DNA of 64,000 bases, taken from positions 50,845,001 to 50,909,000 of the forward strand of contig OX419755.1 in the NCBI GenBank assembly GCA_948567375.1, read 5' to 3'. Both the position numbers and the translations under genes were made by a program. Below, one piece after another: positions 9,762-22,170 of this stretch. The stretch comes from Lunularia cruciata (Eukaryota; Streptophyta; Marchantiopsida; Lunulariales; Lunulariaceae). The notes under the pieces are model-generated. The model was given only the letters and a program-made list of their open reading frames with translations, was not told the DNA's origin and searched no databases. Within the stretch, counting starts at the first letter, position 1; every line of letters starts with the position of its first letter.

Positions 9762-10742
9762 TATAGTGGATGCTCCTAGATCTTCTTTGACATTGTCTTC
9801 AAGCATCATGGGATGCATCATGTACTCATCTCTTACCGTGATCCTTGATTCATAGGCAAATTTTGGCAATCATTCTTCCAACTACTTGGCACCAAGCTTG
9901 CTTTGTCTATGGCCTATCATCCTCAAATTGATGGCCAAACCAAACATGAAAATTTCACCTTAGAAGATATGCTTAGTCCCTTTATCAACAATCACCATAC
10001 CCATTGGGATGAATGTTTTGCAGTTGTTGAGTTTGCCTATAATAATTCCATGTTGGCAAGAATTGAATTCTCTCTCTTCTTCCTTAATTTTGGCCAAGAC
10101 CCACTTGTTCTAGATTCCTTTCTTGCTTCTCCTCCATCTCATGTCCCTCATACTTCCACCTTCTTGACCATATTATCCCAATCCCTACAACAAGCCAAAT
10201 CTCATCCCCTTGTTGCTCAAAATCATCAAAAACAATATGCAAAACAACATTATCATGATCTCACTTTTCAATTTGATGATAAGGTCATGCTTTCTTCTAA
10301 TTACCTACTCCTTCTACTTGATACCTTGGTTTGTAAACTTTCTTAATTGGAAAGGTTTATTTGATGTTACCTAAATCACTTCTCATGTTGCTTATTGACT
10401 CACCTTGTCTTGTCATATGTGAATTCACCCTATCTTTCATATTTCCAAGTTAAAACTCTTTGTTTCTAATACATCTTCATTTTCTTCTCATATCCAACCC
10501 CTTCCTCCTCATGTCCTTATCAATGATCATGAGGAGTATGAAGTTGATTGTATCCTTGCTTGTTGCCACATTCAACATAGTTGCCAACAACATATTGAGT
10601 ATAAAGTCCTTTGGAAAGAGATTCCCTTTTATGATGCCACTTGGGAGCCTCTTTCTCATCTCCATAATACACAAATGGCCATCCAAGAGTTTGAATCTTC
10701 CATGGTGATGAATATGCCACCCATTAGGAGGAGGGAGAGAGG
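9762..10742 (+). pseudogene. Family 1 integrase to chromodomain fragment (D)
   Basis: The fragment begins in the integrase core (DIVFKHHGMHHVLISYRD-like reading near 9790), continues with MSMAYHPQIDGQTK (9903) and FTLEDMLSPFINNHHTHWDE, and ends in a chromodomain (EYKVLWKEIPFYDATWEPL, about 10600-10680). The third catalytic residue, Glu in DGQTERAN of element A, is Lys here. Stops near 10346 and 10400 break it. The polypurine run before the LTR is present (aggaggagggagagagg). Everything upstream of the integrase core is missing. Confidence 0.8.
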
Positions 10743-10745
10743 CAT

Positions 10746-11179
10746 AATAACAATATGGAGTTTACAAATTAGTTAGTCAAGACTAACAAAGTAGCAAATA
10801 GGGCAATTAGCCAAGAATTATAAGAAACATCTAGAAAGCTATTTGGTATCTTCTTGATATCAAGTAATGTGCATGCCAAGTGGTGACTTCTAGGAGAAAG
10901 TTTCTTGGGAAGTTTCCCAACTAGCTTAGCTTGCATGCCAAGTAGGCGGCTCTGGATGGAAGCTTCTCAAGAAGCTTCCTTGGTTAGATTGGTTTCCACT
11001 CTGAGAATGCAACTTTTAGGAAGTTTCCCAAGAAGCTTCTCAAGAACCTTGTATGTTCCACTATAAATAACAAAGCCCAAGATCATTCTAGGCATTTGGA
11101 GTTTCCTTCATTCAAGAGTCCCAATGTGATCTTTCATTCTGATCTTTCTTTCTCCTATTTCTCTCCTAGGTCTTTTACG
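10746..11179 (+). repeat. 3' LTR of fragment D (family 1)
   Basis: It runs from taacaatatggag to ggtcttttacg and matches family 1 LTRs throughout, including the recurring GAAGCTTCTCAAGAAGCTTC segment and a TATA-like ctataaata (about 11060). It is more diverged than the A and B LTRs and lacks the perfect three-unit heat shock run. It follows directly on the fragment D chromodomain. Confidence 0.8.
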
Positions 11180-14100
11180 ATGCCATTGGGTCTCCAAGAT
11201 AACTATTCTTGGTGGGAAATTTTTTGGGCCAAGAAAATCTCTCAAATGCTTTTCAGTCTAGGAAAACAAGTTTCTTCTAAGGTTACCACTATCAAAATCC
11301 ATATTCTCTCTAGTTTCTTGGATCCACATGTGGCTCAATTCCCAATTCCATAGCAAGAAGCCTAATTTCTTGCTTTGGATTATGTTTTCTCTATAATGCA
11401 ATGCCCGTGTGTTTATAGTAGGAGGTTTGAGAATTGTCTCAAACACTTGCCTAGGCTACCTTTGTGCTCAAACCATATTACTTCTAGATCTCGTAAACAA
11501 AAGTCAAGGGAAGTTTATATTGCAAAGGCTTACAAAACTTGAATGTCAAAGGTGGGGAAAACTCTTAATTTCTCTAGGCTCATAACTAACTTTGATCTAT
11601 AGAATGTGAAGGATAGCTAATGAGGATTTGATTTTATAGCCTTGGCTTGTCTACACGCCTTCAATAACTGAGGTGTGATTGACCAATCTCAATCCACATA
11701 TTTGAGTGCATCATGCCAATGGTTCTAAATGGCAGATATTTATTTAGGTGGTTGTACATTCAAAGAGATGTTCTTCCTTTGGGTTCAAAGGTTGGCAACA
11801 GCAAAGGTCTTTGGTCTCATACTCCTTTTGCATGGAACTTCCTTCAGCTCAACCTCTTTAGATTCATTTCTTCCATATTCACTTCCTCTTATGTCCTCAT
11901 TCTTCTTCCTTTTGCAATTGCCTTCCACTTTGAAGGCAAGTAGTATAAAACTACTTTCTAGCTTATGCAAGCCTATACCTTAGCATAAGCTCAAGAAAAG
12001 TACATAAAATTAAACAAAAATAAGTTTTTCACAAAAAGATGGTCATTACATAAAATGTCAAAGTTAAAAGGCAAGAGTTCATATTTAGACCATGAATGAA
12101 AACTAAAATACATTCCTTTTTTTTGAGTTGTATAGTGCATAGTTGAAAGGACAGAATTCATTTTGAGAGTGAATGTAAACTAAAACTTATCATTTCTTTT
12201 AGGTCAAAAAATGCAAATTTTTCCTCTAAATCTATCATTTAGGTCTGAAAAAAACTCAAGTACAATAGAGGTATATTTGGGAGCTTAGTATGCATATTTA
12301 CTATAAAAGAAGAAAATAAATTCACATGTGCAAGAATATGACTTTTCTTTTAAAAACATTTACTATTTTCTTGGCCATGAAGATGAGTAATATTGAAGGA
12401 GTACATGAAGATGAGGAATATTAAACACTAAAATATTTCTCTAAACTAGTAAAGTATATGTAATAGAACACTAATTCACCAAATTGTAGTATTACGATAA
12501 GGAACCAGTCATTGCCACAAGGATACAAATAAAAATGAAGAGATATAAAAGAATTTGTGATTGATTAAGTATTTTGATTACATCTTTCACTGCTTGCACA
12601 AACAACTACCAAAAGAAGGTAATGACACCACACAAGGCACATCATAGAAATTTACAAAGGCAAACTTACTCACAATAAGAATAAATCCAATCAATTCTTG
12701 AAAGTGATGTTTTAAGACAAAGGTATTGTGTCCTTCAAAAAAAATTCTTGAACTTCCCTTCCAAAGGTTTGGCACTACCTCCCAATGTATCAATTCATGT
12801 CCAAATTTTGGAACCCTTTGCAAAGGCCATAATCCATTCTGAAGGTCTCAAGCTTTTTGAAATCAAGACTTGTCTATGTAGTGAAAACACTCCATATATT
12901 TCAATTCTTATCTACTTTCAACACTACAATCCATACATAGGTCCCTTAGAGTGTCTCTTTCAATTGCTTCAGCTACCAAGGATCAAAATCACAAGGAATG
13001 GAGTGATGCTTACTACGAAGATTTGACAAGAAAACAAAACACAAAGGAATGACATTGCACAAAGGTGATAAAGATGACAAAGTGCAGAAGCTCTTTGACT
13101 TATTATACATTGAATTTAATACATGGTATGTCAAATGCCTTGCCTTAAATACTTAGCCACTTAGACCATAACAATATGTTTGTACCATGTTGTGGTTTGC
13201 TAAGCTAATGAAAAGGTCATCAAGTGCTATTTATATATATATTATTGGAGTAAATTGTGCCATAGATCCTATGGTTGTGATTGCCATGTGAGCAATCTAA
13301 ATCTTTGCACAAAGCTCAATTAACATGAGAGATGTTAGTGGTTTTCATTTATGAATTTTTGGAGTTTGTATGAGAACACTTCAAATTTGAATAAAAACCT
13401 TTTCACCAAGTCATTTTATTTAGATTCTACAAAATGATTTGGTACAGCTTTTGTTGCATTGAAGATCTGAAATCTAGATGCAAGGTTCTCAACTCATGAA
13501 GTCACACTAATAACCAAGTGATGCCACAAGCCAACATTTTTGTTGTCTCCATTTCATACCTTCATCAAGATAACAAGACACCCTAGGTGGCTTACAATGA
13601 ATAATTGGTTGATCATCAACCTGTTTATTATTGGCATAGAAAAATTCCTTATAAATACAAAAATTTCTCCGCTTAGCTTGAAATTTTCTTTCCATCACAT
13701 AGTTCTAGCTTAAGAGAACAAACAAAAACTACTTATTTTCTAAATGAAGCTTCTTCCACTTATTGTAGTTTGCCATGGACATTCCATGCTTAAGTGATAA
13801 ACTCAATTTGCATTGCTCAAATAATAAGGTAGTTCATGATGTTCTCCATTCAGATCACTCTCAAATTAAAGAGTAATAAATGTCCGACTCAAAATTTAAT
13901 TAGCATATGTACATCTTTGACCATAAATAACAATTAGAAGCACTAACTTCTTCTTTCCATACGGATTATATTTAAGAAAATCTGACCACAGCATGAAAAA
14001 AGTTTTCAAGCCTTGCATAGATACAACAATATCTATCATTTGGAGGTGGTATTTTACGAGAAGCATAGACTCCATCTATCTCATTCATGCTATGATATAA

Positions 14101-14825
14101 ATATAAAACTCCAAATTCAAAAAGAAAAGTCACAAGGATAGAACTGAATAGGTGAACCCAAAATGAAAAGTGAGCTCTAAATGCAGAAAAAAGCCTTAGG
14201 CTATATCATGGACATTTTAGGTGGGTATAGGCTTGCTTATAAACAAAGCTAGCAATTAATTTCCTAACCAAGTTATTCAATTCCTAGGAAAATTCCTCAA
14301 CATCTTATGGGTTAAGCACAAAATACCCTCTTTATGATCTTGTATCTTTTAGTTTTCTTCTAGAAGTATGATATTTTCATTGGATTTTTTTCATTTTTGT
14401 GTATTATTTCATAAAATAATTCAGCTTGTGTGAGACTTAACCCACCTTAGATATAAAAATTCTTTGTGTATGTTAATTTGGATCTAATCATTGCTTTTAT
14501 ATTAGACAAGTTTTACAATATAGTTCCAATTTAGCCACTCTAGAATTTGAGCATATGATCCTAGAGTTAACTTGCAAGTATTTCCTTTTATACTCTCATA
14601 GCAATAGAAATGGACCAAAGACCTTAAAACTAATCTTTCTCCTAACTAGTTCTAAAATAGTTAAAAATGCTATGGGTCTCAAATTTCTACATCAAAGAAC
14701 AATGCTAGTTTTTTATGGTATTTAATGTAAAATTATCCTTTGAGATCTCATTACATGCTTGGTTTACACTCTTCCATTTTTTCTTGCTTTGTATGTGATG
14801 AAAGGGGATAAAATTGAATGCACAT
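11180..14825. other. Unassigned AT-rich stretch
   Basis: No domain or motif is recognisable in the short ORFs here. The part at about 11200-11700, read on the minus strand, looks like an LTR: it has a TATA-like ctactataaacaca near 11430 and A/T-balanced non-coding composition, but no partner copy is in the window. A minus-strand Lys/Glu-rich reading at 11970-11785 is unassigned. From 12000 to 14825 I see only AT-rich sequence. Confidence 0.4.
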
Positions 14826-15151
14826 TGTAAAAGATAAAGTAGCGATATGAAGATCATACTAGAACTCTCAAATGAGAGAAACTTCAAATTTTTAGTATGA
14901 ACTTGGATTTTGGTATTTATAGGCAACTTGGGTACGAGACTTCCATGAAGCTTCCAAGGTTCTTTTGAGAAGTCCACTTACTTGGAATGCATGCTAATCT
15001 GGTTGTCAAATTGGTATACAAATTACTCAACACTGAGAAAATACTCAGAAGCTTCCTTTATGCTTCTAGAATATTTTTTAGATTTTCTTAGCTTTATGCT
15101 AATTTTATCGGCTCTTAGCTATTTAGCTTTTGCTAACTCTATATTACTACA
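14826..15151 (-). repeat. 3' LTR of element C
   Basis: In plus coordinates it runs from TGTAAAAGATAAAG to TATTACTACA, and it aligns with the family 1 LTR through the TATA segment (tatttatagg, about 14918) and the GCTTCTAGAATATT region. It is shorter than the A LTRs by internal loss. Polypurine-like gaggaaata on the minus strand adjoins it at 15152-15160. Confidence 0.8.
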
Positions 15152-16606
15152 TATTTCCTCATTGATATTTGGTGATGTCCTTGTTGCCATAGAATGTTTG
15201 GACTATAGTATAGCCACTTGTGCATTTTGGAGATGAGAAAGATGCTCCCAAATGGCATTGTGATAGGGTTACACTTTACAAAGGATCTTATATTGAGTTT
15301 GTTGTTGGTAGCCATGTTGGATATTATGACCTGTAAATATATTTTCAACTTTGTACTCTTCATGATTTTTAATGAGGATGGATATTAGGACTTACAAATA
15401 TATGTATTCTTCATGATTGTTACCAAGGATTGGAGGAGGTTGGAGACAAGTAATAAATAAAAATGGGTCAGAAACAAAGGTTTAAACTTGAAAATATGAA
15501 AGACAAGATGAATTTTCATGTTACTAGGAAGTGCAAGTTTGTAAGCAACAAGAGAAATTATTTAAATAATCTCAAAGTGACCTACTCAACAAGGAGCAAG
15601 TTCACAAAATTGAGTGTCAAGAGGAAGAAGAAGGTTACTAGAAGAAAGTATAACCTTATCACAAATTTGAAAAGTGATATCTCTACAATCACTACCAACA
15701 TATTGCTTTTGCCAATTTTGACCAGCAAGAAGATAAGACTTGGCTTGCTGTAAGGACGTAGATAGCTTAGATAAGAAGGTGGAAATATGAGGAATATGAG
15801 ATGGTGGTGGAGCAAAAAAGGAATATGGAACAAGTGGATTTTACCCATAATTAAGGAAGAAGGGATAGAAAGTTGTACTTGCATGCTTCAAATTATTAAC
15901 AGCAAACTCAATAGCTAAAAGACAAGTATCTCAATTAGAGTAGTGAATGTTGAAAATAGGCACATAGCATATCTTTTAACGTGTGATTTGCTCATTCTAT
16001 TTACCCAAAATTTTATGGTGATAGGTTATAAACAAGGAAAGCTTGGTGGCAAGAAGTTTTAAAATTGCTTCCCAAAATATACCAATGAATTGAAGATCAC
16101 GATCATAAATGATAATTTTTGGCATCCAATGGTGCTTAAAGATGATATTGAAGTAGACTTGGGTCAACCATAGAGCATCCATAATATCCATAGTGAATGC
16201 CAAGTGAATTTTCTTGCTTAGCTTATTAACATCAACATGATTGTTGTATGGCCTTGATTTGTCTTTGGCAAGGATGTGATGAGATCTAGATTTACATGTT
16301 CTCATTGGAAAATGGAATTGGGAGTGGTCAGAGTCGTCCACCTAGTTTTTTGTTCTTAGACTTGTTGCATTGCTAGCTCTCACATGATTGGACAAACTCT
16401 TGAACTTTTTATGCCATGTTTAACCACCACCATTGATGTTGTAGGGTACTTAAGGTCTTGTCCATACCCATGTGACTTGCAATTGATAAGTTGTGTGCCT
16501 CTTGAAGTTGCATAAGTAATAGACCTCCCATAGTTGGAATATAGATTTTGTTGCTGTAAAATAAAATAATCATCTTTGAATGAAAAGGTATTTTACACCT
16601 TGTCAT
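15152..16606 (-). pseudogene. Element C integrase and chromodomain remnant
   Basis: The integrase zinc region reads LQEAHNLSIASHMGMDKTLS and HQWWWLNMA (16606-16409), the H-H part of the HHCC domain. The core follows with KLSKKIHLAFTMDIMDALWL and FKHHWMPKIIIYDRDLQF (16341-15997), where ISDRDP has become IYDRDL. The chromodomain segment lies at about 15363-15160. Many stops and shifts break it. It is the same protein as in element A at 38007-39077, far more decayed. Confidence 0.8.
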
Positions 16607-18130
16607 GTATTATGTGTTGCAAGCAAACTTTGCACAAGATGAAAGAAGGGATCTTGTTGTAAGGTACTGTTGAACTTTGTTTGGACCTTTGAGTAAGTAG
16701 AAACCAAGGTAATGGCTATTGTTATGAGAGGTATAGAAAGAATCTTCAAATCAAGTTATCATGATAATGCATCAAGAATGATATGGAACTTTCCTAGTTT
16801 GTACTCAAGCTTGATATCAAACATTGTAATTATACTCCCATTGGTGATGTTGACTCTTCATGTGCTCCAAATATAAGATCTACAACAAGATTTTGTGATG
16901 GATTTGCATTATCACCTATTTCTCTTAGAGGTGAGATGTCTCCACACTGTATACGATTGCAATTCTTCCTTGATCTCAAGTAAAATAATCCCTTTCTTTT
17001 GCATTTAGTTGTTGATGTATAAAATCAATTCATCCAAGAATTCTTCTTGCAACACAACTCCAACAATAAAGTCAAAAATATCAAAATCAACCACACAAGA
17101 TAATTGAGGATCATATAATTGAAAGATGGGTTAAGAAGACACCATTTCCTTAATTTTCTTAAATTTTTCTTCTTTTTTGATGGTCCACTCAAAGCTTGTT
17201 ATCTTCCCCAAGAGATTTATCAACAATGTCACCATATGAGTATAATAGTGGATGAATTGTTGGTAAAAAATTGTCAGTCCATTAAATCTCCAATCTTCCA
17301 TGGCATCCTTAGGAGTAGGCCAATTAATAATGGTCTTAATTTTCTCCTTTTCCATCTTGATCTCCATTGCTGAAACCTTATGGCCCAAGAACGTAACCTC
17401 CTCTTTCCCAAAAGATCTCTTGGACTTCTTGCAATAGAACTTTTATTGTCATAGTTGACTTAGAACTTCTCCTTTGTGGTTCTTGTGTTTTGCCTATATT
17501 TAACTATAAATTAAAATGTTATCCAAGAACACTATCTTGTATCAATCCAATAGCACTTCTAACACATTATGCATTTTACTTATGAAAATTGTTGGCACAT
17601 TGGTGAGTCTAAAAAGTAAAATTTTCTATTCAAAAAGTTCATACCTAGTACAAAATGTAATCTTCTGCACATTCTTCTCCATCAATTGGAATTTACTAAT
17701 AGGCATTTAAAAGATCAAATTTGAAAAGCATCATGCTCTACTTAATTGATCCGACAAGTCATCAATTTGATGCAAGGGATACACATTCTTCATGGTTCTT
17801 TTAATTAAAACTACAATAATCAATATAGAATTGAAGTCCTACATCCTTCTTTGATACAAATAGTATTGGTGATTCCCAAGAGAATGTACTATGTTGTATG
17901 AAATCCTTCTCTAACAACTCTATTAATACTATTTGATATTTTTAACTCTTTTGGTGAGAGTTGATAGATTGGTCGACTCACTAAAGTAGTACTTGGCAAT
18001 AGCTTAATCTTGCAAGGTATACCACAATCAAAGAGTAACCTTTTCAAAATACCATCAAAAAAACATGTCTACAAACTCTTAAACTAATTGATCAACTATT
18101 TCTTTTAGAGGCTTCTTATCTTCATAAGCT
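16607..18130 (-). pseudogene. Element C RT and RNase H remnant
   Basis: The best-preserved block is the RT thumb (17388-17131): MGHKVSAMEIKMEKEKIK, TIINWPTPKDAMEDW, LINLLGKITSFEW, matching the same positions in A and B. Upstream blocks (about 18100-17400) match RT fingers and palm by comparison with B, in broken frames. RNase H lies at about 17130-16650. The catalytic FLDD block is not open here. A decayed pol is the only reasonable reading. Confidence 0.75.
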
Positions 18131-18512
18131 TCTTCTCCTGTAGTCTGTTTGATCCACACAAAAATACAAGAATATCTTCCTCCAATTTTTGTTTTATAAA
18201 TATTATATTGATGAAATTCTCATCTTGGAGTTGAATTTTCTGAGGTGTCTTCCTCAAAGGCACCAAACAACCTAATAGATAATCCTTATCTAGATGTTAT
18301 ACTTGAATTTACCATTATGCCCAATCAAATTGAACCATATGACGTTCAAGTCAAGAAAGGCCTAGAATGATGGTGTACTATAGTGTAGTATAGTGTGACT
18401 ATTGCAAATCTCATACATTGTGAATACTCTTTCCCAACAAGATGTGAGTGCAAAATACAAAATCGTTTCTACTAGCTGCCATCATCAATTTGTTACCTTA
18501 TACTAGCTTGAT

Positions 18513-18548
<36 letters not shown>

Positions 18549-19865
18549 TAATTATTTTACTAATTATATAGATATATAATGCTTTGAATTCTTATAGTCA
18601 ACCAAAATCCAACAACTATGATTGGATACCATAGCTTGCAAGTGTATCAAACTTGCATAGGTCAAACCTTCAATCTCATTATAGAAAATTATGTTCCCAA
18701 TAAGTGGCTTGATATCTCTTACTGATACTCTTTTTCTCCTTGATCCCAATGCTCCAAGAACTCTATTTGGGAAAAAACTCAAGGTGATATATTCCTATTT
18801 GGACATTTTGCAATGAGATATCTAATATTGTGATAATAAAAGCAATGACTATTTGATGCAATAGTTCTTTGTTTGCAATAATAAGTGGTCTCTATGAAAT
18901 GACATCAATCTTTATTGATGCCGGCTCTACCACCCATATGTGATGTTTTTGTAGGTTTGGTGAAGGTTTAGGTTGAGACCAACCTATGGCAACCAAGGAA
19001 TCAAAGCACTTGGCCAAGTGCATGGCTTCTTATAAATGTTTCTTGCACATAGTTACTTCCAATTTGGTATGTGATTTCAACCTCTTACAAACCAATCTAA
19101 AGCTTTACCTTCTTGTATCTCTTATTATGTTTTAGAATTGAGTGATAAAGTTCTTGATAAATTAATCTACCTCAATTTGGCCAATCCATCTTGTGCAACT
19201 TATGTGGCATTCATTGCTTTTTATCTCCCTATTATTGTACTCTTGAATTTTTCCCATTTATAAGATTGGATAAAAAACTTGTGGTTGAGTTTTCTCTACT
19301 TGGAATTTCCACCATAGTTTGCCACTCCATTTAATTGACTCAAAGCCAAGGAGATCCATCTCCATTCCTCTAGAAGATTTGTAACTTCAAAATACTTCTC
19401 ATAATACAAAGTTCTTCATTTCACTTGATAATTTCTTGCCTTTAAATGGCATAGGCTTAACAAATTTCACTTTATCTTCTTCTTCTTGGAAAGTTGCTCT
19501 CTCCATTTGATATTATTATTGACCATCACAATCTCTCTCAACCAAGAATCAAGTAAGATGTTTGATATGTTATTGCATAATAGTGATAACTTTAGGCAAT
19601 GCCACAATAACTATTACTCTACTTAACTACCTTTTTGTAACTACCTAAATTAACACGTAGATACAACACATCTACTACTCTCCATAAGTTATAACCAAAA
19701 TGATCAATGATTCATCAAACAATGTAATTGAGTTCAGAAAATATTGACCAAAGTATGAAATGATGAATTGGATGACATGATATTTGGTGGTACATGGACA
19801 TAGGAATTCTAAAGGTTTGGAGGAAATGGATTTGGTGATCCATAGATTCCATCCATCCCACTCTT
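18131..19865 (-). pseudogene. Element C gag and protease remnant
   Basis: The gag start region reads MERATFQEEEDKVKF and VKPMPFKGKKLSSEMKNFV (about 19510-19390), equivalent to MERVQIREGEDWIRF in element A. The run down to 18131 matches the gag and protease region of element B by position and scattered words only. A (TA)n run (18516-18544) lies inside it. Nothing is open long enough to be expressed. Confidence 0.6.
18514..18545. repeat. (TA)n microsatellite
   Basis: About fifteen TA units in a row lie inside the decayed gag-protease part of element C. It is absent from the equivalent region of element B, so it arose after insertion. Confidence 0.9.
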
Positions 19866-19878
19866 ACTCTAATACCAA
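19866..19878 (-). other. Primer binding site of element C
   Basis: On the minus strand, directly after the LTR, TTGGTATTAGAGT matches the plant tRNA-iMet complement TGGTATCAGAGC with one substitution. It supports a 5' LTR at 19879-20219. Confidence 0.7.
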
Positions 19879-20219
19879 TGTAAATGACTGAGGAGAAAAT
19901 TAGGAGAATAGAATATCACATCTCAAATGAATGAAACTCCAAATGCCTAGCATGAGCTCAAGCTTTGGTATTTTGAGCAAGTTTGGTTTAATGATCCCAA
20001 GAAGTTTCCGAGGAAGGCTCCTTCTAGAAACCACTTTACTTGGCATGCAAGCTAAGCTAGCCATCGACTTGGCATACAAAGTTACTTAGCCCTTAAAAAG
20101 TTCCTAGAAGCTTCTTACCAAGAAGCTTCTTGGATGCTTCTAGAACTTCCTAGCTATGTGTTAATTCTACTATCTATTAACTTCATTTAACTTTTGCTTA
20201 CTCCATATTATTACTGACA
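19879..20219 (-). repeat. 5' LTR of element C
   Basis: In plus coordinates it runs from TGTAAATGACTGAGGAG to TATTACTGACA and aligns with family 1 LTRs (ccaaatgcctagcatgagct, then GAAGCTTCTT blocks). The TATA segment is eroded (ggtattttgagc). It is followed inward by the primer site. Confidence 0.8.
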
Positions 20220-21131
20220 CCATGACTAAAGAGAAAAAATTCCAATTTGAAGGTGAATTTGAAAACTATTTGTATACTTCTTATACAACTACTTTGCATG
20301 GAGATAACCTATCCAAGTGAATATGATCTCCACTTGGTATTGGAATGACGGTTCTTAGAGAGGTATATTGAATTGAATGATTTGTCCTTGAGTCTAATAA
20401 TGGAATTTGTTTTTAAATTATTCCTTTCTTTCCATGGTTTGGGAGCCTACATTCTTAGAGTCATAATTCCTTCCTTTGATGTCAATTTACCATAGATTAT
20501 CTAGTGTAAGTTTTTGTAAACTTATATTGTCTCTAGGATATCTTCCAAAAGATTTTGGTAATTTATATGCCTAGATTTTACTTCAATATAATGATGAATC
20601 CTCTTATATTAAAAATTTTCTATTATAAATTGACCAAGATAAATTTCTAATTTCTTTGTATCTTTGATTTCTCTTTTATTTATGGTCAAATTACATCTAT
20701 CTTTCCTAAACTAAAGATACTAGTAGGTCTATCTTTTGCTAAAATGTGTGCATGATAAACTATTAGACCAAAATTAAGGTCAAGAATGTTTTATAAATTG
20801 GCTCTAAAGTAGGAGAAAATGCACCCTGGGCTAAGCAGTACTCCTAGCATATATAGATATTTCATGTTTGCTTATATTAGATGACATAACTTGCTAAAGA
20901 AGATTTCATTTCTCCTAAATTATGAAAGAAAGCAATGTTTTAGATCTGCTTAGGAGGAATGAGAGTAATCTTAGATTAATTTATAATCTGAAATTGAGAA
21001 CCATAATACCCTAGGATTCATATAGTCTCTATAAATAATTTGGCAATATTGGCTAAGTTCAACTAGCTAATTCTAGTAATGCCTAAGTTAGAGGTATCTT
21101 TAACCAACTTAATGTTAAAGAGGAAAAAGAA

Positions 21132-21286
21132 CTAATATATAAGTTTTGGAGTCACAAAGGAACTTTGTAGTGACTTCCTAGTTAAATTAGATTTTATAAG
21201 AGTGACATCTAATATATAAGTTTTGGAGTCACAAAGGAACTTCCTAGTGACTTCCTAGTTAAATTAGATTTTATAAGAGTGACATC
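21132..21286. repeat. 77-bp tandem duplication
   Basis: The unit starting taatatataagttttgg occurs at 21133 and again at 21210, with only two or three differences near the middle. The near-identity of the copies points to a recent duplication. Confidence 0.9.
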
Positions 21287-22010
21287 TCTTAAGAGGATAT
21301 TTTTTTGGTGTGAGGCCTTTTAGTATATTTTTGCTAGATTGTATTGAAGTGTGACCTCAACCTTGGAGATGTAAAAATCCTATTAGCTTTATCAAGGTAG
21401 GTGACCTTTGGTAATGGAAGAAGTCAAGTTATGAAGATTCACCTTGACATTAGAGAACATTCCAAATTTTAATTAGGAATCTTCCAAGGAAACTAAAAGC
21501 TTCCAAGGAGAGCCATATGAGACCAAAAACATATGTGAAGGCTTTATTAACTTAGGAGTCCTTATTAAGGGTAATTAGGTAAAATAGAGATTCTACCAAG
21601 CTACTAAAGTATGAGTTACTTTAGTACGTACATAAGAAGGGGCTTTAGAGAGGAAAGGCATCTATTACTTAGTGAGTAAGAGGCATGAAGCTATGTGAAA
21701 ACTACATATATTTGAGAAGTAAAGAGTAAAGCTTTCTATTTGAAAGTACCACTATTTGGTCGTTGATCTTAGAAGAACCCTAATCTTAAATAACATCCAT
21801 CCATGTGAGTATTAATCAAGGATCTCTTCTATTGATAAAGAAAAGTATTCCATTAGAGCTATTTTGGAGGAGTTTTTGCAGAAGAGAGTGAATAAGTGAA
21901 TTTGGGAGTGAACTAGAGAATTATTTTGGAGTTGTACACTAAATGGTGCTCAATAGCAACTTCTCTGTCCATCTTACACATAATGCACACACAAACAGTC
22001 AATAGAAATG

Positions 22011-22170
22011 TCACTTGGATATCCCTTTGGTGAAAGACAAGCCTTGTATAGTTTCACTAGATGTATCACTTGGGTGTCTCCTTGATAAAAAAAGACAAGC
22101 TCTGTATACCAAAAGAGGTAGCACTTGGGTATCTCTTCGGTGAAAGAAAAGCTTGGTATAGTTTCTCTTT
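22011..22170. repeat. 55-bp repeat, three imperfect copies
   Basis: Units begin tcacttgg or gcacttgg at 22011, 22066 and 22121, with constant 55-bp spacing and a shared tggtgaaagacaag core. The minus-strand ORFs across it simply repeat the unit in shifting frames, so they are not taken as genes. Confidence 0.85.

Larger units (their letters stand above)
14826..20219 (-). mobile_element. Element C: old chromovirus-type Ty3/gypsy (family 1)
   Basis: LTRs at 14826-15151 and 19879-20219 enclose minus-strand gag, protease, RT, RNase H, integrase and chromodomain remnants in order. The LTRs belong to the same family as those of A and B but differ greatly from each other, and coding frames are broken every 50-100 codons, so this is the oldest family 1 copy in the window. 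The primer site lies just inside the right LTR. Flanks cacat (14821-14825) and accat or ccatg after the right LTR are similar but not a clean duplication. Confidence 0.85.
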
